Assembly: GCF_900110065.1 (NCBI RefSeq)
Contig: NZ_FOCI01000002.1
Coordinates: 62,001 to 126,000, forward strand
DNA length: 64,000 nt
Source: Loktanella fryxellensis
GTDB lineage: Bacteria; Pseudomonadota; Alphaproteobacteria; Rhodobacterales; Rhodobacteraceae
Direction of reading: 5' to 3'
Each line of letters opens with the position of its first letter. Within the stretch, counting starts at the first letter, position 1. Below, piece by piece: positions 1 to 8,485 of this stretch. The notes below the pieces were generated by a model that was not told where the DNA came from, did no database searches, and saw nothing but the letters and a program-made list of their open reading frames with translations. Both the position numbers and the translations under genes were made by a program.

Positions 1-1141
1 GGCCATCGCCCGCATCCCACATGAAGAAGCTGCCGGATTCGGGCGTGACCCGGTAGGATTGCTGGTCCCGCACCTCGAGGCCATTGACGTTGGGCACGTC
101 GATGAGGGGTATCTGATACAGGATGCGATTGATCCCGATATCGAAGGACGCCCGGAAGAAGCCGTTCTGGTCGATCTCGACCGACGTGAGGCTGCCGACC
201 TGGGTTCCGTTCTTGGCGATGTTCACGGGGGCGAAGCTGTCGCCAAGCTGCGTGATGCCCTGCGGACTGCCGATCGTGCCGATCGTGATCTGGATCGGGC
301 CGCGATCCGCCGGGACGCTGAACGTGCCGGTTGCCGCGTTGTAGGCACCACCCGACACGGTCGTGACCGACGCCAACGTGCCGCCACCGATGGTCGCATC
401 GCTGAAGGTCAGCGTGTATTCCCCGATGACCGCGCCGCCGGAGGCGCTGTCGGCGATCTGCATCGTCCAGGTGTTCGACGACCCTGTCGCGGGGACCGTC
501 GGCGAGAATGTGACGGCGAGGTTCGCCGATTTTCCGAGGTTGTCGAAATATTCAATCGACAGGGGTTCGTTGCCGGAGGTCGATCCGGCTTCCGTGCCGG
601 TCGCAGGTAGATTGACCGCAAGGGTCATTTCCGTCGTGGGTTCGCCTGCGAACTGGTTCGCGTTGATCCGCACCGGCTTCAGCCCCACTGTCGAATCGCG
701 TGGAAAGTTTGGAACGGTGCCGTCGGCATTGGCGGGCCACCCCATCAGCACGAGGCCCGACGAACTGCGCAGATAGCCATCGGAGTCGGGGCGGAAGGAT
801 CCTGTCGTCTGCAGCAGCATCGGTGTCGGCCCGTTGGCCACCTGCACAGCGGATTCCGGTGTGACAGGGAACATGCCGCGACCGCGGACGGCGATGTCGG
901 TGGAATTTTCGGTGGCGACGAGCGATCCGCGCTGGTCGATTAACCTGAGCGTCGTGGCCCGGACGCCGCCCGCAGAATAGCTGCCGCGCGAATTCGCGAT
1001 GACCATCGAGTGGAAATCCGTCTCTGCCCGCTTGTAGCCGAAGGTGGACGAATTCGAGATGTTGTCCGAAATCGTGGCCAGTCGCGTGGCATTGGCCGAC
1101 AGGCCTGCCACACCGGCATTGAGCGAGGAGGAGATGGTCAT
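1..1141 (-). CDS. flgE: Flagellar hook protein FlgE (N-terminal part, truncated by window edge)
   Basis: Structural subunit of the flagellar hook, exported through the flagellar type III system. The ATG is at 1141-1139 and the frame stays open to base 1, so about 380 N-terminal residues are visible and the C-terminus lies outside the window. The first 45 residues carry the rod/hook signature (ANATRLATISDNISNSSTFG then YK), which forms the D0 coiled coil. Next comes a region typical of FlgE/F/G proteins, with residues RGRGMFPVTP in the place of the usual G-x-G-x-F motif. It follows motB on the same strand with a 77-base gap. The family call is firm. FlgE rather than another long axial protein is chosen because of its length beyond 380 residues and because flgF and flgG are elsewhere in the window. 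Confidence 0.9.
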   Translation of the reverse strand, partial: MTISSSLNAGVAGLSANATRLATISDNISNSSTFGYKRAETDFHSMVIANSRGSYSAGGVRATTLRLIDQRGSLVATENSTDIAVRGRGMFPVTPESAVQVANGPTPMLLQTTGSFRPDSDGYLRSSSGLVLMGWPANADGTVPNFPRDSTVGLKPVRINANQFAGEPTTEMTLAVNLPATGTEAGSTSGNEPLSIEYFDNLGKSANLAVTFSPTVPATGSSNTWTMQIADSASGGAVIGEYTLTFSDATIGGGTLASVTTVSGGAYNAATGTFSVPADRGPIQITIGTIGSPQGITQLGDSFAPVNIAKNGTQVGSLTSVEIDQNGFFRASFDIGINRILYQIPLIDVPNVNGLEVRDQQSYRVTPESGSFFMWDAGDG

Positions 1142-1218
1142 CGGTTGCTGGCCTTTCGCATGAACCTGGTTCTGCGACCTGCATAGCGCCGCGCGCTTAA
1201 CAGCCGCCTAATGCGATC

Positions 1219-2013
1219 CTACAGATCGGATCGCACCACGATGATCTCGATCCTGTTGTTGCGCACCGCCGTCACGTCATCGGTGACGGGGTCGCGATCC
1301 GCCTTTGCGGTGACGCGGACCATGCGGAGCGGATCGAGGTCGCCGGCGTGCAGCAGCATCTGCATCCGCGCGGCCCGGTCCGACGACAAGGACCAGACGC
1401 GGGATTCCGGCACGCCACCTGCGACATGACTGGTCACGGCGACGGGATTGGCCACGATGCGCAGGATGTTGGCCAGCATGTCAGCGATCTGGACGGTGAC
1501 GGGCAACGGGTCCGCCGTCCCGGCGGTGAACAGGGGCGCGCCCGGCAGATCGAAGATCTCGATGACCAGCCCTTCGTCGGTCAGACGCGTGATGACGTGG
1601 CGCATCGCGTTCTCGGTCAGGAAGGATTCGCCGCCGACCCCCAGCAGGGCCGTTTCGAGGTCGCGCAGGGCCTGCACCTCGGCGGCCCCCGCGCTGACGC
1701 CACCGTCCATTTCGGCAATTCCGCCGGTCCCGTTCTGGGCGTTGGTGTCCTTGGTGTGCAACGAATCGCCGTGCAGCGCGCCATCGCCCCCCGAGGTCGC
1801 ATCGACGAAGGGAATGGTCGGCGCGAAATAGTCGGCGATGCCGAGCTTCTGTTCTTCGGAGGCGGAGCTGAGCAGCCACATCAGCAGGAAGAACGCCATC
1901 ATGGCCGTCACGAAGTCGGCGTAGGCGACCTTCCATGCGCCGCCATGGTGGCCACCGCCGGCGACGACCTTCTTGCGCTTGATGATGATCGGTCGGTTGG
2001 GCGGGGCGCTCAT
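1219..2013 (-). CDS. motB: Flagellar motor stator protein MotB
   Basis: 264-residue stator subunit that anchors MotA to peptidoglycan and conducts protons. A basic, Gly/His-rich N-terminal tail is followed by one membrane segment at about residues 28-50. It holds the proton-binding aspartate D33 in the motif YADFVTAMMAFF. The periplasmic part, about residues 150-258, has an OmpA-like fold with SSDRAARMQ near residue 210, the peptidoglycan-binding helix. A plausible CtrA-like element lies about 50 bases upstream. The partner motA is about 15 kb away on the other strand, so the two stator genes are not one operon here, although both sit inside the flagellar region. Confidence 0.93.
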   Translation of the reverse strand: MSAPPNRPIIIKRKKVVAGGGHHGGAWKVAYADFVTAMMAFFLLMWLLSSASEEQKLGIADYFAPTIPFVDATSGGDGALHGDSLHTKDTNAQNGTGGIAEMDGGVSAGAAEVQALRDLETALLGVGGESFLTENAMRHVITRLTDEGLVIEIFDLPGAPLFTAGTADPLPVTVQIADMLANILRIVANPVAVTSHVAGGVPESRVWSLSSDRAARMQMLLHAGDLDPLRMVRVTAKADRDPVTDDVTAVRNNRIEIIVVRSDL

Positions 2014-2060
2014 CGTGCATGTCCTCGTGTTGGCTGATCACGGGAATGGCGGGCACGTTG

Positions 2061-2075
2061 TGAAAGGTGTGTTAA
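2061..2075 (-). promoter_or_regulatory. CtrA-like site upstream of motB-flgE
   Basis: Read on the minus strand this is TTAA-N7-TTCA beginning TTAACAC, one base away from the CtrA consensus TTAA-N7-TTAA. It is 48 bases upstream of the motB start. CtrA controls flagellar genes in Caulobacter and many Rhodobacterales. Assignment is by pattern and position only. Confidence 0.33.
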
Positions 2076-2099
2076 ACGGGGAATCACCGGCAATCCGGT

Positions 2100-2876
2100 T
2101 TACAGATCGTTGCGCACGTAGATGTCGTCGACCCCGCAGAATTCCGCCAGATTGTAGCCACGATCGCGCATCAGTGCGGGGATCAGCGACGAGCCTGCAT
2201 TGTTCTCGATCGCCCACACGTCCACGCGGATCCGTTCGTGATCGAAGGCGGTGATGGCGGCCTGCTCTCCACCTTCGATGTCCAGCGACACGAAATCGAT
2301 CCGGGACAGACCGGCCTCGTGACATATGCTGTTCAATGTCCGCGTGGGCACCGTGATCCGGTCTTCGACGTGACGGGGATCGGCACGGACCCGGTCGAGC
2401 AGACCTGCGTCGTAGGGACCCGCCAGACCGCTCATCTGTGTATAGCCCTGGGTCACGGCGATGAAGGACGCCTCGCCGTCCCTGTCTGACACGGCGTAGG
2501 GCAGACACGGTGCACGGCGCCACAATTCCGCCATCTCGCGGTGCTGTTTCACAGGCTCGACCAGCACGCCGGTCCAGCCCAGATGCGTCTCGAAATAGAG
2601 CGAATTCGAACCAGTTCGTCCGTCGTAGGCGCCCACGTCGAGGAAGATTCCGTTCCGGCGACCGCCGAGGATGCGCGCCACGACCCGGTCCTGCCCCGCC
2701 TGCGAGGCAAAGGGATAGCCCGGCGTCAGCATGCCGTCCACGTCGTGCAGCATCCGCATCAGCGGGCCCCGGGCGCGGGACCGCTCCTGACGCAGTTGGC
2801 CGATCAGATCGTCGCGGATGGCGTTCAGATCGCTGCGGGCCGTGGCGATCCGGTCGGCGGCGCCGGGGGTCGTCAT
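2100..2876 (-). CDS. FkbM-family SAM-dependent methyltransferase
   Basis: 258-residue methyltransferase-like protein of the FkbM family, which methylates hydroxyls of sugars or polyketides. The SAM-binding motif I, DVGAYDG, is at residues 80-86, followed by an acidic strand end (VEPVK, about 107-111). The FkbM-type post-motif LDIEGGE is at 198-204. The roughly 60 N-terminal residues are helical and charged. Its ATG overlaps the stop of the upstream DUF6165 gene by four bases, so it is translationally coupled as the last gene of a four-gene operon. The substrate is unknown. Neighbouring glycosyltransferase-like and flagellar genes suggest methylation of a surface or flagellin glycan, which is inference. 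Confidence 0.82.
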   Translation of the reverse strand: MTTPGAADRIATARSDLNAIRDDLIGQLRQERSRARGPLMRMLHDVDGMLTPGYPFASQAGQDRVVARILGGRRNGIFLDVGAYDGRTGSNSLYFETHLGWTGVLVEPVKQHREMAELWRRAPCLPYAVSDRDGEASFIAVTQGYTQMSGLAGPYDAGLLDRVRADPRHVEDRITVPTRTLNSICHEAGLSRIDFVSLDIEGGEQAAITAFDHERIRVDVWAIENNAGSSLIPALMRDRGYNLAEFCGVDDIYVRNDL

Positions 2877-3274
2877 GCGTCGCGGCTGCGCGGATGATAG
2901 GATTTCTCCTCGACGATGGCAGAGCCCAGTAGCTGGTTGATCCGCTTCTTGATCGCGGCCCGCTCGTCGTTCGTGACATAGACCGCGCGGGCCAGCGCCA
3001 CGAAACCTGCGCCGAAATCGCCGCGCGCCTCACAGGCGCGGATGTCGTCCTCGACCGCCCAGAGGTCGGCATTGATCTCGTAAAGGGCGTCCCAGAGCGC
3101 CTGAAGATCGTCGCTGTCGGGCAATGCGGCCTGCGCGATGCGCGTCAGTACCGCCTGTTCGTGTTGCACGTTCGCCAGCTTGTCCCTGTCGGTCATCTGC
3201 TCGGCCTTCAGGCGCAGGATCGTCAGCTTGTCGATCAGCTCGCCGGGCGATGTGGGCACCATGATCTCGTTCAT
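2873..3274 (-). CDS. DUF6165 family protein
   Basis: 133-residue soluble, mostly helical protein beginning MNEIMVPTSPGELIDKLTIL. It resembles the small DUF6165 family of unknown function, which is typically encoded beside TPR/glycosyltransferase-like genes. The charged helices (residues 14-60 and 75-125) could form a helical hairpin. The ATG overlaps the previous gene's stop by four bases and its own stop overlaps the FkbM start by four. No catalytic motif is visible. The start is fixed by the overlap, since longer in-frame extensions would run back into the upstream gene. Confidence 0.75.
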   Translation of the reverse strand: MNEIMVPTSPGELIDKLTILRLKAEQMTDRDKLANVQHEQAVLTRIAQAALPDSDDLQALWDALYEINADLWAVEDDIRACEARGDFGAGFVALARAVYVTNDERAAIKKRINQLLGSAIVEEKSYHPRSRDA

Positions 3275-4623
3275 GCCAACCCCTCCACGCGGGCGCGCAG
3301 CACGCCAGCGACGTCCGACATGACGCCATCCCAGTCCATCGGGCTGTGCTGGCGGAAAAGACGCATCTGTGGATACCATGGCGTGTCGTCTCCTGTGTGG
3401 CGATAGACCCAGAACGCATCCCAGTGCAGGACGCACCAGACGGGCACCCCGAGCGAGCCCGCGATGTGGGCGGTTGCGGTGTCGGATGTGATGACCAGAT
3501 CGCAGGCTTGCATCATTGCGGCGGTGTCGGCGAAGTCGCGTTCCGTGCTGCCGGTGTCCATGATGAACGCATCGGTCCCATCCGCATGATAGGCGGCCAG
3601 CTCCGGCCCCTTGTAGAGCGAGATCAGCTGCACGCCGGGGATGTCGGTCAAGGGCAGCAGATCGCGGTGGCTGAACGAGCGGAAGGCGTTGCCGCGATAG
3701 GTCACGGACCCGGTCCAGACCACGCCGACCCTGAACGCGGCGGCATGCGGTGCGACCAGCGCGGTTGCGCGTGTCACGCTGTCGTGGGGCACGTGCAGGG
3801 GGGCAGGGGGGGGCACGTCGCCGCCAGACGCAAAGTGCATGGCCGCAAGGTCCATCATGTTGACCCAGTAATCGACCTGATCGGATCTGGTCAGGTGCGC
3901 GACGATGCGATCGACGCCGGGCAGGTCCTGCAGCAGGCGCTGCAGCGGCGACTTGACCGTCATCACCACCTGCGCGCCGCGCCCGCGCAGCACGGTCAGA
4001 AAGCGGGCGAACAGCACCGCGTCGCCGAACCCCTGTTCCGTCAGCACGGCGATCGTCCTGCCCTCCAACGGCTCGCCCTGCCATTCGGGGAACGGCAGGT
4101 CGCGGGGCTGCAGTTCGCCGGCGCGCCAGCGCACCTTGTAGTTTTCCAGCCCGGCGGCGTAGTGGCCGGCGCCCAGCTGTGCAAAGGCCAGTTGCATCCG
4201 CAGTTCCGCATCGCCGGGAAACCGGTCCAGCGCCGCCGTCGCCCAGGCGATGGCGGCACCATAGTCGCCCATGCCGCGCAGGCAGCGCGCCACCATCGGC
4301 AGTTGCGTCAGATCGTCGGGGTGCCGGTCAAGGATCCGGTGCCGCAAGGCAAGGCTGGCCGCATAGTCGCCGGTGTCGGACAGCACGTTTGCGGCATTGT
4401 TCATCGTGCCGATGCCGTCGGGATCCAGGGCCAGCGCCCGGCGGTGCGCCCGCAATGCCATCGTGTGGCGACCCGCCTTGCGGTGCAGCGCGCCCAGGTT
4501 GGACCACATCCCGGCATCGTCGGGCACCAGCGCCAGATAGCGGGCATAATCGAGCATCGCTGCGTCGAGCCGCCCCTCGCGATGCGCGTCCGCCGCCGAT
4601 GCCCGCAGGGTGGCCGCCGTCAT
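3271..4623 (-). CDS. TPR-repeat protein with GT9-like glycosyltransferase domain
   Basis: 450 residues in two parts. About residues 1-170 hold four tetratricopeptide-like repeats, with the recurring pattern W-x2-LG-x2-H-x4-G-x3-A and ending LDPD or HPDD. About 185-445 is a GT-B-like domain resembling heptosyltransferase (GT9) C-terminal halves. It has EQGFGD (196-201), GVVWTG (300-305) and TSDTATAHIAGSLG (379-392), the usual nucleotide-sugar-binding loop. Such TPR-GT fusions transfer sugars to proteins or glycans. It is third-from-last in the overlapping operon (ATGA junctions on both sides). A role in flagellin or surface glycosylation is inferred from location; the donor sugar is not predictable. 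Confidence 0.75.
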   Translation of the reverse strand: MTAATLRASAADAHREGRLDAAMLDYARYLALVPDDAGMWSNLGALHRKAGRHTMALRAHRRALALDPDGIGTMNNAANVLSDTGDYAASLALRHRILDRHPDDLTQLPMVARCLRGMGDYGAAIAWATAALDRFPGDAELRMQLAFAQLGAGHYAAGLENYKVRWRAGELQPRDLPFPEWQGEPLEGRTIAVLTEQGFGDAVLFARFLTVLRGRGAQVVMTVKSPLQRLLQDLPGVDRIVAHLTRSDQVDYWVNMMDLAAMHFASGGDVPPPAPLHVPHDSVTRATALVAPHAAAFRVGVVWTGSVTYRGNAFRSFSHRDLLPLTDIPGVQLISLYKGPELAAYHADGTDAFIMDTGSTERDFADTAAMMQACDLVITSDTATAHIAGSLGVPVWCVLHWDAFWVYRHTGDDTPWYPQMRLFRQHSPMDWDGVMSDVAGVLRARVEGLA

Positions 4624-5414
4624 GACGCGGGGTCGCCGCGCGTGCGGCGGATCGGCTGCACCAGTTTCGTAGGACGACGGGCCTCTGCCGCCTCGAACAG
4701 TGAAAAGGTCTGGTTCACGTAGTTCACGGCGCCCGAGATCAGGTCCATGTAGTCCGTCAGGTCCTGCGTCACCTCGACCTCGGCAATGGTGACGGCGCGA
4801 TCCTGCGGCGCGACCTCGAAGGTGCAGTAGAACAGCGGATCACCGCGGTTCACGACCAGCGGCTTTTCGGTGTCGGCCCACTCGAAGGCCCACATCAGCG
4901 GACGCGGCCACACGTTGATCGGGAAACGACCGCCAAAGATCGTGCCCGGCAGCGGTGTCCTTGCATAATGCAGGAACGGTGCGACCTGGCTCATGTAGAC
5001 CGGCTCGTCCGCGATGAAGACATAGGGCAGCATGAGCTGGATCGTCGGCACGCCCGGATAGCGCCATTCATGCTCCGGCGTCATGTGGATCTTGTCGCGC
5101 AGCTTGTTGGCGCGGATGCCGGACATGTCGCCGTTCAGGTTGCGCATGGCGGGCTTGCTATCCTTGTCGCGCACGAACTGCAGGTTCAGGTCGAACGGGC
5201 AGCGCACCATGAAATAGCGGCTTTCCATGTTGATGACCGCGGGGCAGCGACTCGCGCTCTTGGCGTGCGACTTGTTCATGTCGGCAGAGCGGACGCGTTC
5301 GGGCGGGAAATAGACGATCCCGGCCTTGCGTTCGTTCAGAAACCAGCCGACCTGGACCGGGCCGCGGCCCGCTTCCGTACCTGCCGTATTCTCGAATGTG
5401 ACCGATAACTGCAT
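4620..5414 (-). CDS. Conserved protein of unknown function, first gene of the putative glycan operon
   Basis: 264 residues, no signal peptide and no membrane segment. It is rich in aromatic and proline residues (WRYPGVPTIQ, NVWPRPLMWAFEW), suggesting a compact beta-rich fold. It may belong to the DUF6065-type group, but that is a memory-based guess. A good ribosome binding site (AAAGGA) precedes the ATG at 5414, and its stop overlaps the next gene by four bases. It is the promoter-proximal gene of the operon and has a CtrA-like element 64 bases upstream. Function unknown; no catalytic motif recognised. Confidence 0.6.
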   Translation of the reverse strand: MQLSVTFENTAGTEAGRGPVQVGWFLNERKAGIVYFPPERVRSADMNKSHAKSASRCPAVINMESRYFMVRCPFDLNLQFVRDKDSKPAMRNLNGDMSGIRANKLRDKIHMTPEHEWRYPGVPTIQLMLPYVFIADEPVYMSQVAPFLHYARTPLPGTIFGGRFPINVWPRPLMWAFEWADTEKPLVVNRGDPLFYCTFEVAPQDRAVTIAEVEVTQDLTDYMDLISGAVNYVNQTFSLFEAAEARRPTKLVQPIRRTRGDPAS

Positions 5415-5477
5415 TGCCCATATCCTTTGTCAGTCGGTGTGCGCGAGAGCGCAGTCTCCGAACTGACCCGTCCATGG

Positions 5478-5492
5478 TCAATATGCGGTTAA
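5478..5492 (-). promoter_or_regulatory. CtrA-like site upstream of the glycan operon
   Basis: On the minus strand this reads TTAACCGCATATTGA, i.e. TTAA-N7-TTGA, one mismatch from the CtrA consensus. It lies 64 bases upstream of the first operon gene. The same form, TTAACC-N5-TTGA, appears upstream of the flagellin gene, which is the main reason to take it seriously. Confidence 0.37.
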
Positions 5493-5592
5493 ATGGGGCC
5501 TGAGTTTGTTGCGCGTGGTGCGTTAGTAAGGTCAGGGCCGTCGCGGCGCACGGATCCGCATGCGCCGCGACAGTCCGGTGGGGCGCTTGCCG

Positions 5593-6660
5593 TCAGCCGA
5601 CGACGACATCCCGGCAGGCGTCCTTGTCAGACGCGACGGCCGCATCCAGCGCCAGTTGCAGCGTGGCGCCGCGGGCGAAGTCGGGCCGCACCATCGTCCC
5701 AGACCGCACCGCATCGATGAAGCGGACGTAGTTGGTCCGGACCGGCGGCACGTCCAGATCCCGCCACGTCCCGACCTGCAGGTCCGGTTGCAGGCAGGCC
5801 TGCAGCCTGCTGACGTTGTTTTCCCACCGCACGTCCAGCCCGCCGGTGGTCCCGAAGATCCGCAGGCGCAGATCGTTCAGGTGACCGCTGGCCATGCGCG
5901 AGGCATGGACCACGCCGACCGCGCCGTCGGTCAGCTGCACCTGCATGGACGCGCTGTCGTTCGCATCCAGCGTATAGTTGCCGATCACGCCGCCGGGCGC
6001 CTTGTCGAAGGTGTGCAAACGGCACGACATCCGTGCCACGTCCGCCCCGGCAATGAACGTCGTGAAGTCGAGGATATGCACGCCCACATCGCCCAGCACG
6101 CCAAGGCTGCCGTGCTTGGTGCTCAGCCGCCACAACCACTGCGCCTCGGTGTTCCACTGGCCCCAGGCGGGCTGGGTCAGCCAGCTTTGCAGATAGGACG
6201 CCTCGAAGTGACGGATCTCGCCGATGGCGCCGCTGGCCACCAGACGTGCAGCCTCCATCACGGCGGGGACGTTGCGATAGGTCAGGTTGACCATGTTCAC
6301 GACGCCCGCCCCCTGTGCCGCGTCCGCCATCGCCTGCGCCTCGGCGTGGTTCACGGCCAGCGGTTTCTCGCACAGTACATGCTTGCCAGCGGCCAGCAGG
6401 GGCATGGTCGTGGCGTGGTGCACCTGATCCGGCGTCACGTTCGATACGGCGTCGAACGCGCCCCAGGCAATGGCGGCCTCGACGCTGTCGAAGGTCCGGG
6501 CGACGCCATGCGTCGCGGCAAAGGCCGCGAGGGTGTCGGGATTGCGGTCGACGCCGCCGACGACCGTGACGCCTTCCATCGCGGCATAGGCCTCGGCATG
6601 CGCCGCTGCCATGCCGCCGGTGCCGACGATCAGGACGCGCACGGGGGCTGCGACGCTCAC
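5593..6660 (-). CDS. Gfo/Idh/MocA-family oxidoreductase
   Basis: 355-residue NAD(P)-dependent sugar or inositol dehydrogenase-like protein. The Rossmann motif VGTGGM is at about 12-17, the family signature CEKPLA at 97-102 and [10 protein letters not shown] in the C-terminal substrate domain. The start is taken as GTG at 6660-6658. It overlaps the TGA of the upstream ThuA-like gene in a GTGA junction, and the Rossmann fold begins a normal ten residues in. Such dehydrogenases are commonly paired with ThuA-like proteins in carbohydrate catabolism. The substrate is unknown. A 178-base gap separates it from the glycan operon. Confidence 0.88.
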   Translation of the reverse strand: MSVAAPVRVLIVGTGGMAAAHAEAYAAMEGVTVVGGVDRNPDTLAAFAATHGVARTFDSVEAAIAWGAFDAVSNVTPDQVHHATTMPLLAAGKHVLCEKPLAVNHAEAQAMADAAQGAGVVNMVNLTYRNVPAVMEAARLVASGAIGEIRHFEASYLQSWLTQPAWGQWNTEAQWLWRLSTKHGSLGVLGDVGVHILDFTTFIAGADVARMSCRLHTFDKAPGGVIGNYTLDANDSASMQVQLTDGAVGVVHASRMASGHLNDLRLRIFGTTGGLDVRWENNVSRLQACLQPDLQVGTWRDLDVPPVRTNYVRFIDAVRSGTMVRPDFARGATLQLALDAAVASDKDACRDVVVG

Positions 6661-7442
6661 CGGAACCCCTCTTCGCCACGGGCATGCAGGCTGCCGCCGC
6701 GTGCGGTCAGCGGCTCCAGCGCCGTATCGACCGGCACGTTGGGGGCGTCGGTGACGTCGGCCACACGGGCGGCGGGGTTGTGCGCCCACTTGACCGCGTT
6801 GGTCAGCACCCGCTTCACGTTGTCGTCGAAATAGGTGGGATAGGTCTCGTGCCCCGGGCGGAAGTAGAACACGTTGCCCGCGCCGCGCTTGTAGGTCAGG
6901 CCGGACCGGAACACCTCGCCGCCCTGGAACCAGCTGACGAAGACCGTCTCCAGCGGTTCGGGCACGCCGAAGGGCTCGCCGTACATCTCCTCGTTCTCAA
7001 GCTCGAAGAAGTCGCCGATGCCCGCCGCGATGGGGTGGTTGCGGGACGTGACCCACAGCCGCTCGCGCTCTCCGGCCTCGCGCCAGGTCAGGTTGCAGGG
7101 CGTGCCCATCAACCGCTTGAAGATCTTGGCGAAATGCGCGGAGTGCAGCAGGATCAGACCCATGCCGCCCCAGACCGCCTCTGCCACACGCTCGACGACC
7201 TCGTCAGAGACGTCGCCATGCGCCGCATGCCCCCACCACAGCAGCACGTCGGTTTCGGCCAGCCGCGCAGCCGTCAGGCCATGCTCCGGCTCTTGCAGCG
7301 TGGCCGTCGTGGCGGTGATTCCATCGTTTGCGTTCAAGGCGGCGGCAATGGCGCCGTGGATCCCGTCGGGATACACCTTGGCCACCGTCGCATTCTCGGT
7401 CTCGTGCACGTTCTCGTTCCAGACCACAGCGCGAATTGTCAT
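6657..7442 (-). CDS. ThuA-like domain protein (sugar utilisation)
   Basis: 261 residues resembling ThuA of trehalose/sucrose utilisation, a glutamine-amidotransferase-like fold. Supporting stretches are [14 protein letters not shown], an LLHSAHF segment where the fold's nucleophile elbow would be, and [19 protein letters not shown] near the C-terminus. The ATG at 7442 is preferred over an upstream in-frame ATG at 7520 because the conserved fold begins at [10 protein letters not shown] and a GGAAAGG ribosome site precedes it. Coupled to the downstream oxidoreductase by a GTGA overlap. Its promoter region is shared with the divergent bchG gene. ThuA's biochemical role in the family is keto-sugar-related but not settled. 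Confidence 0.83.
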   Translation of the reverse strand: MTIRAVVWNENVHETENATVAKVYPDGIHGAIAAALNANDGITATTATLQEPEHGLTAARLAETDVLLWWGHAAHGDVSDEVVERVAEAVWGGMGLILLHSAHFAKIFKRLMGTPCNLTWREAGERERLWVTSRNHPIAAGIGDFFELENEEMYGEPFGVPEPLETVFVSWFQGGEVFRSGLTYKRGAGNVFYFRPGHETYPTYFDDNVKRVLTNAVKWAHNPAARVADVTDAPNVPVDTALEPLTARGGSLHARGEEGFR

Positions 7443-7528
7443 CGCAAACGCCTTTCCAAATCGTTTCGGACGCCACATTGCATAGGGCCGGAGGGCCGTG
7501 CAATGGTCATGTTCCATCACGTATTGGC

Positions 7529-7546
7529 TGTAAGTTTCAGTTTACA
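7529..7546 (+). promoter_or_regulatory. PpsR/CrtJ-type palindrome 1 (TGT-N12-ACA)
   Basis: TGT at 7529-7531 and ACA at 7544-7546 are separated by exactly 12 bases, the recognition pattern of the light/redox repressor PpsR (CrtJ) that controls bacteriochlorophyll genes. It overlaps a possible -35 box (TTTACA, 7541-7546) about 40 bases upstream of bchG. Confidence 0.65.
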
Positions 7547-7563
7547 CTTGCCGCACCGGGTGC

Positions 7564-7581
7564 TGTCTAGCTAGACTGACA
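7564..7581 (+). promoter_or_regulatory. PpsR/CrtJ-type palindrome 2 (TGT-N12-ACA)
   Basis: TGT at 7564-7566 and ACA at 7579-7581 again span 12 bases, and the centre contains a perfect inverted repeat GTCTAGCTAGAC (7565-7576). It lies immediately before the bchG ATG and would cover a -10 region (TGTCTA, 17 bases after TTTACA). Two such sites 35 bases apart fit cooperative repression by PpsR. Confidence 0.65.
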
Positions 7582-7584
7582 CTC

Positions 7585-8484
7585 ATGAGTATCGGCATCA
7601 CATCACCCGGCGTCCGTCGCCTGCCAGACCCGCGCGCGGTGCTGCGTCTGCTGAAGCCGTGGACGTGGTTTCCGCCCATGTGGGCGTTCCTGTGCGGGGC
7701 CGTGTCGGTCGCCGCCATCGCCGATTGGGGGCTGGTCGCGCTGGGCGTGCTGCTGGCCGGGCCGATCACCTGCGGCATGAGCCAGGCCGCGAACGACTGG
7801 TGCGACCGCCACGTGGATGCCATCAACGAACCCGACCGCCCGATCCCGTCGGGCCGCATCCCGGGCCGCTGGGGCCTGTGGATCGCGCAGGGCATGACCG
7901 TGCTGTCGCTGGCCGTCGGCTGGCAGCTCGGCCCGTTCGTGTTCGGCGCGACGGTGCTGGCCTGCGTCGCGGCATGGGCCTATTCCGCCGAACCCGTCCG
8001 CGCGAAACGCTCCGGCGTGTGGGGGCCGCTGCTGTGCGGCCTGTCGTATGAAACCCTGCCGTGGATCACGGGAGCTGCTGTGCTGGCGACGGCTGCGCCG
8101 TCCCTGCCAGTGATGGCGGTGGCCGCACTCTATGGCCTCGGCGCGTTCGGCATCATGACGCTCAACGATTTCAAAGCGGTGGAGGGCGATGCCCAGATGG
8201 GGCTTCGTTCACTGCCCGTGACGCTTGGCCCCGTGCGCGCCGCACAGGTCGCCTGCGCGGTGATGCTGCTGGCGCAGGTCGGCGTCGTGGCTTTGCTGGC
8301 TTTGTGGGACAAGCCGCTGCATGCCGCCGCCATCGCCGCGCTGACACTGGTGCAGGTCGCAGCCATGCGGACGCTGCTGCGCGACCCGCTGGGGCGGGCG
8401 CGCTGGTATCAGGGCATGGGCATCCTGTTCTACATCGGCGGCATGATGATCGCCGCCTTCGCCCTGCGTGGGATCGGAGTGTGA
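7585..8484 (+). CDS. bchG: Bacteriochlorophyll synthase (geranylgeranyl/phytyl transferase) BchG
   Basis: 299-residue UbiA-type prenyltransferase that esterifies bacteriochlorophyllide a, the last ring-side step of bacteriochlorophyll a synthesis, in the cytoplasmic membrane. It shows the two Asp-rich motifs of the family, NDWCDRHVDAINEPDRP (residues 70-86) and NDFKAVEGD (194-202), within about eight or nine hydrophobic helices. It heads a tight block with the MFS gene (1-base gap), bchP and idi. Two PpsR-type operators lie directly upstream. ATG at 7585 gives the normal family length. Confidence 0.95.
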   Translation: MSIGITSPGVRRLPDPRAVLRLLKPWTWFPPMWAFLCGAVSVAAIADWGLVALGVLLAGPITCGMSQAANDWCDRHVDAINEPDRPIPSGRIPGRWGLWIAQGMTVLSLAVGWQLGPFVFGATVLACVAAWAYSAEPVRAKRSGVWGPLLCGLSYETLPWITGAAVLATAAPSLPVMAVAALYGLGAFGIMTLNDFKAVEGDAQMGLRSLPVTLGPVRAAQVACAVMLLAQVGVVALLALWDKPLHAAAIAALTLVQVAAMRTLLRDPLGRARWYQGMGILFYIGGMMIAAFALRGIGV

Positions 8485-8485
8485 C

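Noticed and set aside
7443-7528. Upstream in-frame ATG giving a longer ThuA-like protein (from 7520)
   Set aside because: The added residues are not conserved and the shorter start has a ribosome site.
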